Shown here piece after piece: positions 1 to 7,949 of a stretch of DNA of 27,536 nucleotides. The position numbers were made by a program, and so were the translations under genes. The stretch's first letter is position 1; every line of letters begins with the position of its first letter. The DNA is from G963674665 sp964609625 (GTDB taxonomy: Bacteria > Desulfobacterota > Desulfovibrionia > Desulfovibrionales > Desulfovibrionaceae), in NCBI GenBank assembly GCA_964609625.1, contig CAZSRS010000047.1, positions 1-27,536 of the forward strand, in the 5' to 3' direction. The notes beneath the pieces are model-generated. The model saw only the letters and a program-made list of their open reading frames with translations. It did no database searches and was not told where the DNA came from.

Positions 1-1837
1 CCTCCTCCACGGCGGTGTTGATCTCTTCCGAGGCCGCGGACTGCTCTTCGGAGGCCGCGGCAATGGATTGGACCTGTAGCGCGGTGTCGTCGGAGAGCTT
101 GAGAATGCTCTGCAAGGCCTTTCCGGAGGCTTGGGCCTGCTCGTTGGCGGTGGCGACCGCCTCCTCGGCATGATCCACATTGGTGGCGGCAAGAGTGGTG
201 GCATCCTGGATGGCCTTGATGCGGGTCTCGACTTCCTTGGTGGCGCTCATGGTCTTTTCGGCCAGTTTGCGCACCTCGTCCGCCACCACGGCAAAGCCCC
301 GGCCGGCCTCACCGGCCCTGGCAGCCTCGATGGCCGCGTTGAGGGCCAGGAGATTGGTCTGGTCGGCGATGTCGTTGATCACGGTGATGACCTCGCCTAT
401 GCCCTGGGCGTCGCGCCCCAGGGTTTTCATGGCCTCCTTGAGCCGGCCGGTGATCTGGTTCACCGCCTGCATGGATTCGTCCACGTCGCGCACGACCTTG
501 GCGCCGGCAGTGGCGTTCTCACGGGCGTCCTTGGCAGCCTCGGCCGCCTGCCCCGCATTGCGGGCGATTTCCAGGACCGTGGCGTTCATCTCCTCCATGG
601 CGGAGGCTGTTTCGAACATACGATCCTTTTGGGTGGCGGCGCCCGCGGCGCCCTGTTCGGCCATGACCGCCAGTTCTCCCGCAGCCCGGCTCAGGTCTTC
701 GGCGATGGTCGTGGCTTCCTTGGCCAGGCGCAGGTTGTTCTCGAAGAGGGTCTGCACCTCCTTCTGCCGCTCCAGGGCCTGTATTTCAGCCTGCCTGGCT
801 TTTTCCGCCATGGCCGCGGCCTCGGCCTTCTGTTCCTCCACGGCGGCGATGGTCTCGTTCAGATGTCCGACCATGTTTTGTACGTCATCGCGCAGGGAGG
901 CGAACTCGCCCTGGAAGACGCCCGAGGGTACCGCATTTCTGTCGCCCTTGGCCACGGCGCGGGTATAGTGTTGCAGTGAATCCAGGGAGCGGGTCACGCT
1001 CCTGATGATCCACAGGATGAGCAGAAGCACGCCCAGGGCGGTGAGGACATCGATGACGCCGACGATGATCGAAATGCGGCTGGACATGGTCAGGCGCTTC
1101 TGCATGTAGAGTTCCTTGAGTTGCAAGACCAGGGGCTCCATGTTCCGGCCTTTGTCAACGAGCGCATCCAGCAGGCCGCTTTTCCTGTTCATGCCGGCAG
1201 TGTATTCCTGGAGGCTGTCTGCATACTTACGGAAATTCTCCAGCAGGAGATCGCGTTTGTAGTGTGCCACGTTCTTGAGTTTGGATTCGAGTGCTGCCTT
1301 GCTGTCGGCCAGTTTTTGGGCATAGGTGCCCCCCCGCTCCAGGAAGTTTTTCTCCTGCCGCCGGAGTTCGAGGAGGGCGATGTGCAGATCCTTGTCCTCG
1401 AGGGCCATGATCTCCTGTTCCATGTTTCTGGCGGCAGTGATGAAAGCGCCCTGAAGTCCCAGCTCCTCCTTGAGCCCCATTTCCTCCATGGTCTTGCCCA
1501 GGGATTTCAGGTCCTGCTCGAAGGCGGTGACCCCGGCTGTCGCGGCACGGCAATCCGTGGCGCGTTCGGGGTCGATTTCAGCGATTTTGGCCAGGATGGC
1601 GCGCAGCGTGTCCAGGTGCACTACTGCCTTGTCCACGTAGACCAAGTCGAAACGCATGATCAGGTTTTTCTCGTGGCGCCGGGCCTGCAAGACTTCGATC
1701 TCGCCTTCCATGGCCAGTTCTTCGAGATGTGTGAGATTATTGATGATCCGTTCGCCCACAAAACTGGAGCCGAGAATGGCCACGAAGGCGAGTAAGCAGA
1801 GGGCCAGGAGGAGATAGAGCCGACCTTTTATGGACAT
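1..1837 (-). CDS. Methyl-accepting chemotaxis protein, 3' end cut by the window edge
   Basis: Transmembrane chemoreceptor that would signal to CheA/CheW; 612 residues are visible and the C-terminus lies outside the window. TM1 is at about residues 7-25 and TM2 at about 253-279. The periplasmic part is helical and contains two RRxEKNxxxR motifs (about residues 53-62 and 159-168), the hallmark of helical bimodular (HBM) sensors. A HAMP segment follows (about 280-330). The cytoplasmic hairpin tip carries the near-invariant INDIADQTNLLALNAAIEAA block, followed by GRGFAVVADEVRKLAE. The ATG at 1835-1837 is preceded by AAGGAG (1845-1850) at 7 nt. HBM receptors such as McpS bind small organic acids, so a carboxylate ligand is plausible, but this is inference. 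It is not obviously in an operon with kinase A upstream, because about 300 bases separate them. Confidence 0.95.
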   Translation of the reverse strand, partial: MSIKGRLYLLLALCLLAFVAILGSSFVGERIINNLTHLEELAMEGEIEVLQARRHEKNLIMRFDLVYVDKAVVHLDTLRAILAKIAEIDPERATDCRAATAGVTAFEQDLKSLGKTMEEMGLKEELGLQGAFITAARNMEQEIMALEDKDLHIALLELRRQEKNFLERGGTYAQKLADSKAALESKLKNVAHYKRDLLLENFRKYADSLQEYTAGMNRKSGLLDALVDKGRNMEPLVLQLKELYMQKRLTMSSRISIIVGVIDVLTALGVLLLILWIIRSVTRSLDSLQHYTRAVAKGDRNAVPSGVFQGEFASLRDDVQNMVGHLNETIAAVEEQKAEAAAMAEKARQAEIQALERQKEVQTLFENNLRLAKEATTIAEDLSRAAGELAVMAEQGAAGAATQKDRMFETASAMEEMNATVLEIARNAGQAAEAAKDARENATAGAKVVRDVDESMQAVNQITGRLKEAMKTLGRDAQGIGEVITVINDIADQTNLLALNAAIEAARAGEAGRGFAVVADEVRKLAEKTMSATKEVETRIKAIQDATTLAATNVDHAEEAVATANEQAQASGKALQSILKLSDDTALQVQSIAAASEEQSAASEEINTAVEE

Positions 1838-1965
1838 GGGAGCACTCCTTGTTCTTCGGTGTGCGGGAACAGGGTTGGATGCATCCTGCATGCAGGGTTG
1901 GAAAACCTTGGCCCAGGTATGGGTAAGGGCTGGGGTGATACCGTCGTACGCTGCAAACAGTGCAT

Positions 1966-1983
1966 TTGTGAATTATGGAACAA
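1966..1983. promoter_or_regulatory. Degenerate CRP/FNR- or Rex-like half-palindrome upstream of the chemoreceptor
   Basis: TTGTGAATTATGGAACAA has one perfect TTGTGAA half-site and a poor second half (GGAACAA against TTCACAA). It shares the 10-mer TGTGAATTAT with the perfect palindrome at 7418-7433. It lies about 130 bases upstream of the chemoreceptor start. The shared core makes it worth recording, but the second arm is weak. Confidence 0.25.
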
Positions 1984-2054
1984 AGCTATTGCCAAGCCAA
2001 GTATTTCCTTTCCATTCGCCGGTGTGACGTCATGGTTTCTGGGTATTCTTTCCT

Positions 2055-2082
2055 GGGCGCTGGAACATGGTGTCCGGCGCCC
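2055..2082 (-). terminator. Hairpin downstream of sensor kinase A
   Basis: GGGCGC (2055-2060) pairs with GCGCCC (2077-2082), and GGA (2062-2064) with TCC (2073-2075) across a 1x1 mismatch. It lies 54 bases past the kinase A stop codon in the transcribed direction. There is no U-rich tail, so intrinsic termination is uncertain. Confidence 0.3.
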
Positions 2083-2136
2083 GGAGATAGTTGCCCTTTG
2101 CATGGTCAGGGGGGGCGTTGCGCCGGAAGAACATGC

Positions 2137-3831
2137 TCATTGATTGTCCTGGGGCGGTGCCTCGGCCGGAAGTTTGATCAAGAAGGAGGTGCCCTCGCCG
2201 GGCTGGCTGGTCACGGAGATATCTCCCCCAATTTTTTGGATGATGCCGTGGCAAATGGACAGCCCCAGTCCGGTTCCCTTGCCGGGCAACTTGGTGGTGA
2301 AGAAGGGGTCGAAGATCTTTTCCAGATTCTCCTTTGGGATGCCGATGCCGTTATCGGAGACGCTGAAGCTCACCCCACCGTCATTCTCGTTCTTGGCCGT
2401 GAGCAACGTGATCTTGCCTCCCTTGGGCAGGGCGTCGATGGCGTTGTTGATCAGGTTGAGCAGCACCTGACGCAGGAGGGACGGCTCGCTGTGGATGATG
2501 GGCAATTCCTCGGCGAAGTTTTTGACGATTTGGATGTTGTTCAAGGTGGCCTCCCGTTCGCGCATGCTGACCACGTCCTCCACCAGGGCGTTGATGTCCA
2601 CGTCGCGGATGGCGGAATCCATTTTCCGGGCGAAACTCAGCAGTTTGTGGGTGATCTCGCGACAACGGCCGGCCTGGGCCACGATCTCACGCAGGGAGTC
2701 CTGAAATTCCTGCATCTCCGGGAACTGCGCCATGGTTTCACGCTTGAGCAGGTCCTGCATCCAGCCGGCCTCCTCGCCAATGATGGCCAGGGGGTTGTTG
2801 ACTTCGTGGGCTATGCCCGCGGAGAGTTGCCCGATGGCAGCGAGCTTCTGGGACTGGATCATCTGGTCGTCTACCTGGTGTTTATCCTTGTCCAACTGCT
2901 CCAGGCGGCGCTGGAGCACGAGGATGGTTCCGGCCGCGGCGGCGATGATACAGACCATGCCAAGGGCGAAGATGAAGCTGAAGGTCTTGAGTTTGGTGGT
3001 CCAGAGCCTCCGGAGTTCACGCTCTTCCTGCTGTACCACCAGGAACCAGTCGGGTTTGGAGTCGATCCGGGCGACGCTGAAGAGGATGTCCAAACCCTGC
3101 CGCGACCTGCGGGACAAACCGTTCCCTGGGTCGGAAAGCAGGTCCACGACATCTGGCTCCACTGAGCGCAGCACATTGCCATACATCATGGAGCGGGTTT
3201 GCAACTGCCCCTGGGGATTGACGATAAAGACCTCGCCGGTGTGGCCGAAGCGTTCGCTGTCGAGGATCGCGCTGAAGTGGAAGGCGTTGACCGTGGCCCG
3301 CAGCACCCAGTCCTGGCCGCCGCTTTGGCGTTTGATGGCGATGACGAAGTGCGGCGAGCGCCTGTAGCCCATGAACACGTCGCTGACGCACCGCCCCTGC
3401 TCCATGACCTCCAGGAACCATGATTCCTTGCTATAGTCCTTGTCCAGCAGGTTGTGTGGGCCGACATAGGCCAGATGGTGTCCGCTCTGTCCCAGAACTC
3501 CCATGTCTTCGAAGATGTGGTCGAAATTATGGTCCACACTGCTGAAGACGGATTCCAACACTCCCGGTGTCTGCAACTGCTCTAGGGTGTACATTTCCGA
3601 GATCAGGGTCACCACCCGGACCAGATCAGAGACGGTCTGGTCGATGAGGGCCCCGTATCTCTGGGACAGCAGGTGGAAGTATTCGTCCGAGCGTGTATTG
3701 GCCTCTTTGTCCAGGTCCTTGAGAGCGAAGGCGAAGACAAGAAAGCCCACCAGTATCGCCGGCAGTGTGGAAAAGAGCAGGACCGTGAGGTTGAATACCT
3801 TCTTCTGTTTTTTCAATGTGACATTGGGCAT
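2137..3831 (-). CDS. Membrane sensor histidine kinase A (dCache-type sensor)
   Basis: Orthodox membrane histidine kinase of 564 residues. TM1 is at about 14-37. The large periplasmic region (about 38-280) has dCache-like motifs (AYVGPHN, DYSKESWF, SDVFMGYRRSPHF, WVLRATV). TM2 is at about 284-307. The DHp domain carries the phospho-acceptor H342 in GIAHEVNNPLA. The ATPase has the N-box (NLINNAID, 459-466), G1 (DNGIG, 494-498), the FFTT F-box and GTGLGL (519-524). There is no receiver of its own. I chose the ATG at 3829-3831 because GAGG lies 7 nt upstream; an in-frame ATG at 3852 would add 7 residues but has no ribosome site. It is closely similar in sensor and catalytic parts to kinase C (14504-16159). 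It is downstream of receiver A and is the nearest candidate phosphodonor for the receivers of cassettes A and B. Confidence 0.95.
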   Translation of the reverse strand: MPNVTLKKQKKVFNLTVLLFSTLPAILVGFLVFAFALKDLDKEANTRSDEYFHLLSQRYGALIDQTVSDLVRVVTLISEMYTLEQLQTPGVLESVFSSVDHNFDHIFEDMGVLGQSGHHLAYVGPHNLLDKDYSKESWFLEVMEQGRCVSDVFMGYRRSPHFVIAIKRQSGGQDWVLRATVNAFHFSAILDSERFGHTGEVFIVNPQGQLQTRSMMYGNVLRSVEPDVVDLLSDPGNGLSRRSRQGLDILFSVARIDSKPDWFLVVQQEERELRRLWTTKLKTFSFIFALGMVCIIAAAAGTILVLQRRLEQLDKDKHQVDDQMIQSQKLAAIGQLSAGIAHEVNNPLAIIGEEAGWMQDLLKRETMAQFPEMQEFQDSLREIVAQAGRCREITHKLLSFARKMDSAIRDVDINALVEDVVSMREREATLNNIQIVKNFAEELPIIHSEPSLLRQVLLNLINNAIDALPKGGKITLLTAKNENDGGVSFSVSDNGIGIPKENLEKIFDPFFTTKLPGKGTGLGLSICHGIIQKIGGDISVTSQPGEGTSFLIKLPAEAPPQDNQ

Positions 3832-4204
3832 GGCTGAACCTCGAGGTGCCATCCGGGTTGTGGGGTCCGGAGGGTTACGCGCGGGCCGCGCAGCGGGGAG
3901 TTGCGGGTACGGTCTGAAACAACGGTGGAAAGTGGTTCATGAACTCGCTCCCTGGTTGCCGGCCATATGCCGGATTCCCATGCGTGGTGGCAGACGTTAT
4001 CGAAGGATTTCGAAGAGTTCTCCACAACGCAGGATACGAAGCAGTTCTCGTGGTGCCACAACCTTGAAGATGTGTCCAGTGAGTGGAAACCGTTTGTACA
4101 CAACGGCTTCCGGACCTCTCTCTGCTTGGCCGGCAACCGATGGTTGTTCGGTCTCGGGAAGACGTGGTGCGGCATTTTCGACCTTTTCGGGCGCAGTCGG
4201 GCAT
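3832..4204. other. Leader region upstream of sensor kinase A
   Basis: About 370 bases without a credible gene; open frames here have non-coding composition. A short inverted repeat CCGGC/GCCGG (3959-3973, loop CATAT) lies in the kinase leader. No sigma-70 or correctly spaced sigma-54 promoter was convincing. Confidence 0.5.
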
Positions 4205-4432
4205 TCATCCCTCGAGCAGGCCGTGCACCAGGCTTGCCAGGATTTTCAGTGCCACGAGCCCGCCGATGCATGCCGGCCAAAACCACCATTTTTTCATGAA
4301 CGGCGGGTTCCAGGCGTATTTTCCCCTGGGCAGATGGTGCATGGCCTTGAAGGGACGGAATGCCGGGTTTTGCCCAGTGTCTTTGGTGGTGTTCCGGGGC
4401 TTTCCGGAGTCGTTGTCAGTTTCTGGTTTCAC
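4205..4432 (-). CDS. Small predicted membrane protein, function unknown
   Basis: Encodes 75 residues: a polar, proline- and asparagine-rich N-terminal half, then a basic stretch (FMKK, about residues 45-48), then one hydrophobic segment (about 49-71, starting WWFWPACIGG) and a short tail. The positive charge before the segment suggests the N-terminus is cytoplasmic. Codon choice is biased to G/C at third positions like the neighbours, which supports a real gene. The start is a GTG (4430-4432) with only a weak upstream CGAG; no upstream in-frame ATG exists before the hairpin at 4491-4525. It lies between receiver A and kinase A on the same strand and may be cotranscribed. I do not recognise a family. 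It could be a kinase or permease accessory, or a spurious frame. Confidence 0.5.
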   Translation of the reverse strand: MKPETDNDSGKPRNTTKDTGQNPAFRPFKAMHHLPRGKYAWNPPFMKKWWFWPACIGGLVALKILASLVHGLLEG

Positions 4433-4490
4433 GGGAGCAACTCGTATTATGCGGATGACTTCATGGGTGTCTTGGGTATCGGCGGACTCC

Positions 4491-4525
4491 GGTCCGACGC
4501 CTTTCCCAGGGAAAGGCGTCGGACC
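4491..4525 (-). terminator. Perfect 17-bp inverted repeat after the cassette A receiver
   Basis: GGTCCGACGCCTTTCCC (4491-4507) and its exact complement GGGAAAGGCGTCGGACC (4509-4525) are separated by one base. It begins 13 bases after the receiver A stop codon. The hairpin is very stable but has no U-tract in the transcribed direction (the next bases are GGAGTCCGCC). It may end or process the cassette A transcript ahead of the small protein and kinase A. Confidence 0.6.
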
Positions 4526-4538
4526 GTGCCACCGCGTG

Positions 4539-4988
4539 TCAGAAGCGGATACTCTTCTCCAGCTTGTTCAACTGGGCGCGTTCTTCCGCCTTGCGCAGCC
4601 GTTCCTCGTATTTGAGCTTGACGGTGTATGCCTCGCCGATCTTTTCGCACAGGTGGTCAAAATCATGGGGCTTCATGAGATAGTCAAAAGCCCCGAGTCG
4701 CATGCCTTCGATGGCCGAGGGCACATCTGCATGCCCGGTGAGCAGGATGACCTCGATGCCGATGTGCTTCTTGCGGATCTCGGCCAGGGTCTCAATGCCG
4801 GAGAGTCCGGGCATCTTGATGTCCAGGATGATCACGTCGACTGGATCCTTGCCTAGATATCCCAGGGCGTCCATGCCGTTGGCCACGGTGTCCACACTGT
4901 ACCCGGCCTCTTTGAGGCGTTTCGCCAGGGTGGTGCGGAATCGTTCCTCGTCGTCCACCAGCAACAGTTTTGGTTTTGTCTGACTCAC
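4539..4988 (-). CDS. Receiver-only response regulator A (cassette A)
   Basis: Stand-alone CheY-like receiver of 149 residues with a 35-40 residue charged helical tail and no DNA-binding domain. Acidic pocket D12, D13, E14; phospho-acceptor D56 (ILDIKMPG); T84 (LLTGHADV); K106 (LMKPHDF). The tail contains KAEERA-x-L-x-KLEK and ends IRF, a pattern shared with receiver B. Starts at ATG 4986-4988 with AGGAGG just upstream (4995-5000). It follows the permease by 92 bases and precedes the perfect hairpin at 4491-4525. The lack of an output domain suggests control by protein contact: with the permease, the CBS protein or another regulator. Kinase A downstream is the likely phosphodonor, by proximity only. 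Confidence 0.93.
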   Translation of the reverse strand: MSQTKPKLLLVDDEERFRTTLAKRLKEAGYSVDTVANGMDALGYLGKDPVDVIILDIKMPGLSGIETLAEIRKKHIGIEVILLTGHADVPSAIEGMRLGAFDYLMKPHDFDHLCEKIGEAYTVKLKYEERLRKAEERAQLNKLEKSIRF

Positions 4989-5080
4989 GGCGTCCTCCTT
5001 GATCTATCTCCCTGCCTCTGTGCCGGGAGGTGTTGCATGCTTTTCCCACGCCTCCACTGTGCACCTTAAAAAGGTGCCGG

Positions 5081-6541
5081 TCAATAGAACCCGATGAGCG
5101 GCCAGTAGATCATCACGCCGATGACGGAAATCAGGAGCAGGAACAGGCACCAGGGAATGGCCACCTTGATGAATTCAGCCTGGGTGAAATAGCCGCTACT
5201 GTAGGCGATGATGGTCGGGGGGCAGCCGATGACCAGCATGATGAAGGAAGTGGTCATGGGGGCGAGCAGCGCCACGGCCTTGGGCGAGAGGTTGAGCAGT
5301 TCGGCCATGGGCAGGGTCACGGGCAGGGTCAAGGCCACGGCCGCGGAGTTGCTCATGACGCTGGAGAGCATGGAGCCGAAGAGTCCCATACCGTAGTAGA
5401 CCACGAAGGCGCTCTTGCCGTCCAGCAATGGCAGCAGGGTCTCGGCCAGGTACTTGCCCGCCCCGGTGTTGAGCATGGCGGCACCCAGAGAAACGCCGGC
5501 GCCGAACACTATCCAGGATTCCCAGGGGAATTTGTCGCAGATGGTCTTGAAGGAGATGAACTTGGGGCCGCAGAATCCCGCCAGGGCCAGGGCAGCCACC
5601 ACGCTCACGTGCCAGCCCGTGAGGTCGGAGAAGGTCCAGAGCAGGAAGGTGGCGATGAAGATGATGGTCACGCCCAGCTCCTTGCCGCGCATGGGGGGCA
5701 TGTCGGCCATCTTCACCGAGGCCGGGAGTTCTTTCTCCTTGGGGCGGAAGATTAGATAGACAATGGCCCAGGTGGCGATGGCCACGGGGATGGTCAGGGG
5801 GAACATGATCATCAGGTATTCCATGAACCCGATGGTGACTTCGCCGTTGGTGAAGCTCTGGAGGACTTCCACGGCCAGGGGGTTGCGGCCGCCGCCGAGC
5901 AGCGTGCCGAAGCCGCCGGCAGAGGAGGCCAAAGGGATGAGAATAATGAAGAATTTCGCTAGGTTGCTCGATTTTTCAGGTGTGAGCCCCATGGACCGCA
6001 GGACAGGAACCATGGCGAAGATCATGATGACCGTGACCGTGGCGTCGTGGAACACCGTTGCCAGCACGGTGCATCCGATAGACATGAAAAAACTCAGTCG
6101 CACCACTCCTGTGCCCGCGATCTTGAAGATATAGTACATGAGTCGGTTGGCCAGGCCCACTTCGTTGAGCACCACGCCGAACATGATGATCATGAGCACG
6201 AACATGACCGCGGGGCTGGCAAATGGGGCCCAGGAGTTGGCGGGTGACTCGATGCCGAAGAGAATGAGACCTCCCGCGGCACACAGGGCGGTGACGCCGA
6301 TGGGGATGGCCTCGCTAACCCAGAGGATGATGATGGTGGCCACCAGGGCCAGGAGTTTGTGGCCAGCGACGGGCAGATTCTCGGGCGTGGGCAGCAGGTA
6401 GATACCCAGCCCTACGATAAGCGAGATGATAATCTTGATGATAATGCTCTTTCCGGATTGCTCTGGACCTTTTGGTTCGTGATCGTGCTCGTCCATCACG
6501 AGTTCATCGTCTCTGTAATCCGGGTTTTGGGCTGCACTCAT
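5081..6541 (-). CDS. SLC13/DASS-like anion permease A
   Basis: Integral membrane transporter of 486 residues with many hydrophobic segments, a hydrophilic N-terminal tail of about 30 acidic residues, and two inverted-repeat halves typical of the divalent anion:Na+ symporter (ion transporter) superfamily. The second half has the re-entrant motif SNSA (397-400) and GCPPTIIAYSSGY (439-451), equivalent to the family's TPPN region. The first half has GGFGTLLGGGRNP (209-221). The first SNT position reads HDAT (165-168), a departure from the usual Ser-Asn-Thr. Substrate unknown: sulfate, C3/C4 carboxylates or another organic anion are possible. ATG 6539-6541 is preceded by GGAGG. It lies 163 bases after the CBS gene. 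Confidence 0.9.
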   Translation of the reverse strand: MSAAQNPDYRDDELVMDEHDHEPKGPEQSGKSIIIKIIISLIVGLGIYLLPTPENLPVAGHKLLALVATIIILWVSEAIPIGVTALCAAGGLILFGIESPANSWAPFASPAVMFVLMIIMFGVVLNEVGLANRLMYYIFKIAGTGVVRLSFFMSIGCTVLATVFHDATVTVIMIFAMVPVLRSMGLTPEKSSNLAKFFIILIPLASSAGGFGTLLGGGRNPLAVEVLQSFTNGEVTIGFMEYLMIMFPLTIPVAIATWAIVYLIFRPKEKELPASVKMADMPPMRGKELGVTIIFIATFLLWTFSDLTGWHVSVVAALALAGFCGPKFISFKTICDKFPWESWIVFGAGVSLGAAMLNTGAGKYLAETLLPLLDGKSAFVVYYGMGLFGSMLSSVMSNSAAVALTLPVTLPMAELLNLSPKAVALLAPMTTSFIMLVIGCPPTIIAYSSGYFTQAEFIKVAIPWCLFLLLISVIGVMIYWPLIGFY

Positions 6542-6704
6542 GTGAATCCTCCGTTGATGGTGTGTATGGAGAACTGACTCATATTCTTGTTGTGCCGCTT
6601 TGGGGTGATCGACCCAGTGCGGGGAAGTGTGTCGTCAAGTCCCGTGTCATCAGGTTCAACATCGCCATACAATGAAAGACACTGCCGGTGTGCGTCCCGT
6701 GGAG

Positions 6705-7262
6705 CTATATTTGGCATACGTCCTTCACCCGGCGCCCGATTTCTTTGTATACGTCGGAGAAACGCAGCAATCCAACGAGTTTCTTGTCCTCGCGGACAAA
6801 GAGCGAGTCGTGGCGGAAGAGCACGAACCTGTGCAGGGCCGCGTTGAGGTTTTCTTCGGAACCAATGACCTGTGTTTGGTTTGGCCGCCGTGCGAAGTCC
6901 TTGACCTTCACGTCCTTGGCCGCGGAGCAGAGTATGTCCAATGGCTTGTTCCAAAGCAGAGTCTGTTTCTGCATAGCTTGAATGGCATTCAGTTCCAGGG
7001 TGTCCACCTGGGAACCGACCTTTTGCAGATCAAGGGTTTCGTAGAGAGGTTCAAGGCCGCGGATCACATCGTTGGGCGAGAGCTTGCCCACGATTTTTCC
7101 ATTTTCGTCCTGGACCAGCACGATGCGTTGTTCCTTCCTGCCGGCCAGATAGTCCAACTGCGCCTGTTCCAGAGCCAGGACCGCAGCGGCGAACGTCGCC
7201 GTCTCCTTGATCTTCGGGAACTTGCTGATGGGTACCATCAAATCCTTGACCAATTCATACAT
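6705..7262 (-). CDS. Tandem CBS-domain protein A (cassette A)
   Basis: Soluble protein of 185 residues formed of two CBS repeats (about 4-70 and 118-176) around a variable linker. The first contains RIVLVQDENGKIVGKLSPNDV, the second HDSLFVREDKKLVGLLRFSDV; both are the classic strand-helix CBS endings. Such Bateman modules usually bind adenine nucleotides (AMP, ATP, SAM) and regulate partner proteins. The frame stays open 120 codons upstream, but the ATG at 7260-7262 has GGAGAGGAG about 8 nt before it and aligns exactly with the start of its paralogue at 10698. First gene of cassette A; a nucleotide-dependent regulator of the permease is the simplest reading, and is inference. Confidence 0.9.
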   Translation of the reverse strand: MYELVKDLMVPISKFPKIKETATFAAAVLALEQAQLDYLAGRKEQRIVLVQDENGKIVGKLSPNDVIRGLEPLYETLDLQKVGSQVDTLELNAIQAMQKQTLLWNKPLDILCSAAKDVKVKDFARRPNQTQVIGSEENLNAALHRFVLFRHDSLFVREDKKLVGLLRFSDVYKEIGRRVKDVCQI

Positions 7263-7417
7263 AATTTTCGCTCCTCTCCGGGTAAGGCCTGGGCCAGGCG
7301 GGCACCGGTTGGGGGTGACGGGGCTTGCTGGCCCCAAGGTATTCCTTCGACCGTTGGGTTGCAGGTGAAAGGGGCATGCCGTCCCAGCGGGCGGCATGAA
7401 AATTCGCAACATAATTC

Positions 7418-7433
7418 TGTGAATTATTTCACA
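7418..7433. promoter_or_regulatory. Near-perfect CRP/FNR-family or Rex operator upstream of cassette A
   Basis: TGTGAATTATTTCACA is a TGTGAA-N4-TTCACA palindrome, also readable as TGTGA-N6-TCACA. It fits the consensus of CRP/FNR-family regulators (including HcpR of sulfate reducers) and also that of the redox repressor Rex; the sequence alone cannot separate these. It sits in an AT-rich patch 156-171 bases upstream of the CBS gene start, where a promoter would be expected. A palindrome this good in GC-rich DNA is unlikely by chance. Confidence 0.65.
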
Positions 7434-7894
7434 AAAATTGTTATCCCATATGGCCGGGCTCACCCGATAGTGATCGATAATCACCCTGCCGGGGAACCGG
7501 CGACACATGGGGGTGGCCCATTTGTTCGGTTCATGGGCACATCCGGTGGAGCAGTGATCTGCCGCAACGGCAAGCAGACAGGGGCCGTGGAAGCCCGCGT
7601 GCTCCGCCAGTGGATAGTGCATCTGTTACGACCCGGAATTGCGGCTTGCAGCAGTTTTCGTGGGAGTGGAACACTGCTGCAAGGCGCAAGCCCGAAGGAA
7701 GTACCCTCCCGGGAACAGGAGGGTCGGTAGTCTGGGCGGGGCACGGTGCTTTCTGTCCTGGAGCGGTATGCTATTGACAGAGACGAGCCCCGACTTTTTC
7801 TGTTGTTATTCCACACAATCCTTGGTTGCGTCAAGCCCTGTCAACTCGTTGGCATTGCAGCGTCGGTCTTGATGCCTGCTATGCCGGTATCTAC

Positions 7895-7949
7895 ATCATA
7901 AAAAAAGCACAAAAAACACCTTTCCTGGCCATTAGATACGTTGGCCAGG
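7895..7949 (-). terminator. Probable intrinsic terminator of cassette B
   Basis: CCTGGCCA (7924-7931) pairs with TGGCCAGG (7942-7949) around a 10-base loop. On the minus strand the stem is followed, after AAAGGTG, by two T-runs (TTTTTTGTGCTTTTTTT). It lies about 125 bases past the receiver B stop codon. The stem and T-rich tail fit rho-independent termination, though the first T-run starts a few bases away from the stem. Confidence 0.6.

Larger units (their letters stand above)
1838..2136. other. Intergenic region between sensor kinase A and the chemoreceptor
   Basis: No convincing gene in these 299 bases. Visible structure: an imperfect inverted repeat at 2055-2082, a 12-base palindrome CCTGCATGCAGG at 1885-1896, and a degenerate CRP/Rex-like sequence at 1966-1983. 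The promoter of the chemoreceptor should lie here; I cannot assign it securely. Confidence 0.6.
4539..7262 (-). repeat. Cassette A: first copy of the CBS / permease / receiver module
   Basis: Three genes in the order CBS protein, SLC13-like permease, receiver-only regulator. The block is repeated at 8074-10698 in the same order and orientation. By eye the permeases are about 85% identical, the receivers about 75% and the CBS proteins about 60%. The intergenic sequences have diverged almost completely, so this is an old duplication (or the acquisition of a paralogous cassette), not a recent assembly repeat. Confidence 0.9.

Noticed and set aside
5030..5755. Long plus-strand frame antisense to permease A, and similar frames opposite kinases
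   Set aside because: Low-complexity Gly/His/Glu/Arg composition typical of shadow frames; the opposite strand encodes a clear transporter.
6649..6659. TTGAACCTGAT after both CBS genes (also 10120-10130), resembling the 3' part of a TPP riboswitch
   Set aside because: No CTGAGA core or matching stems; the same 11-mer also occurs inside CBS gene B coding sequence (Leu-Glu-Pro-Asp), so it is probably coincidence.
7263..7622. 120-codon N-terminal extension of CBS protein A
   Set aside because: The frame is open only because the DNA is GC-rich; the ATG at 7262 has a good ribosome site and aligns with the paralogue's start, and the extension would cover the promoter palindrome.
7481..7834. 117-codon minus-strand frame in the gap between cassettes
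   Set aside because: Arg/Ser/Pro-rich, no ribosome site, no domain-like pattern.
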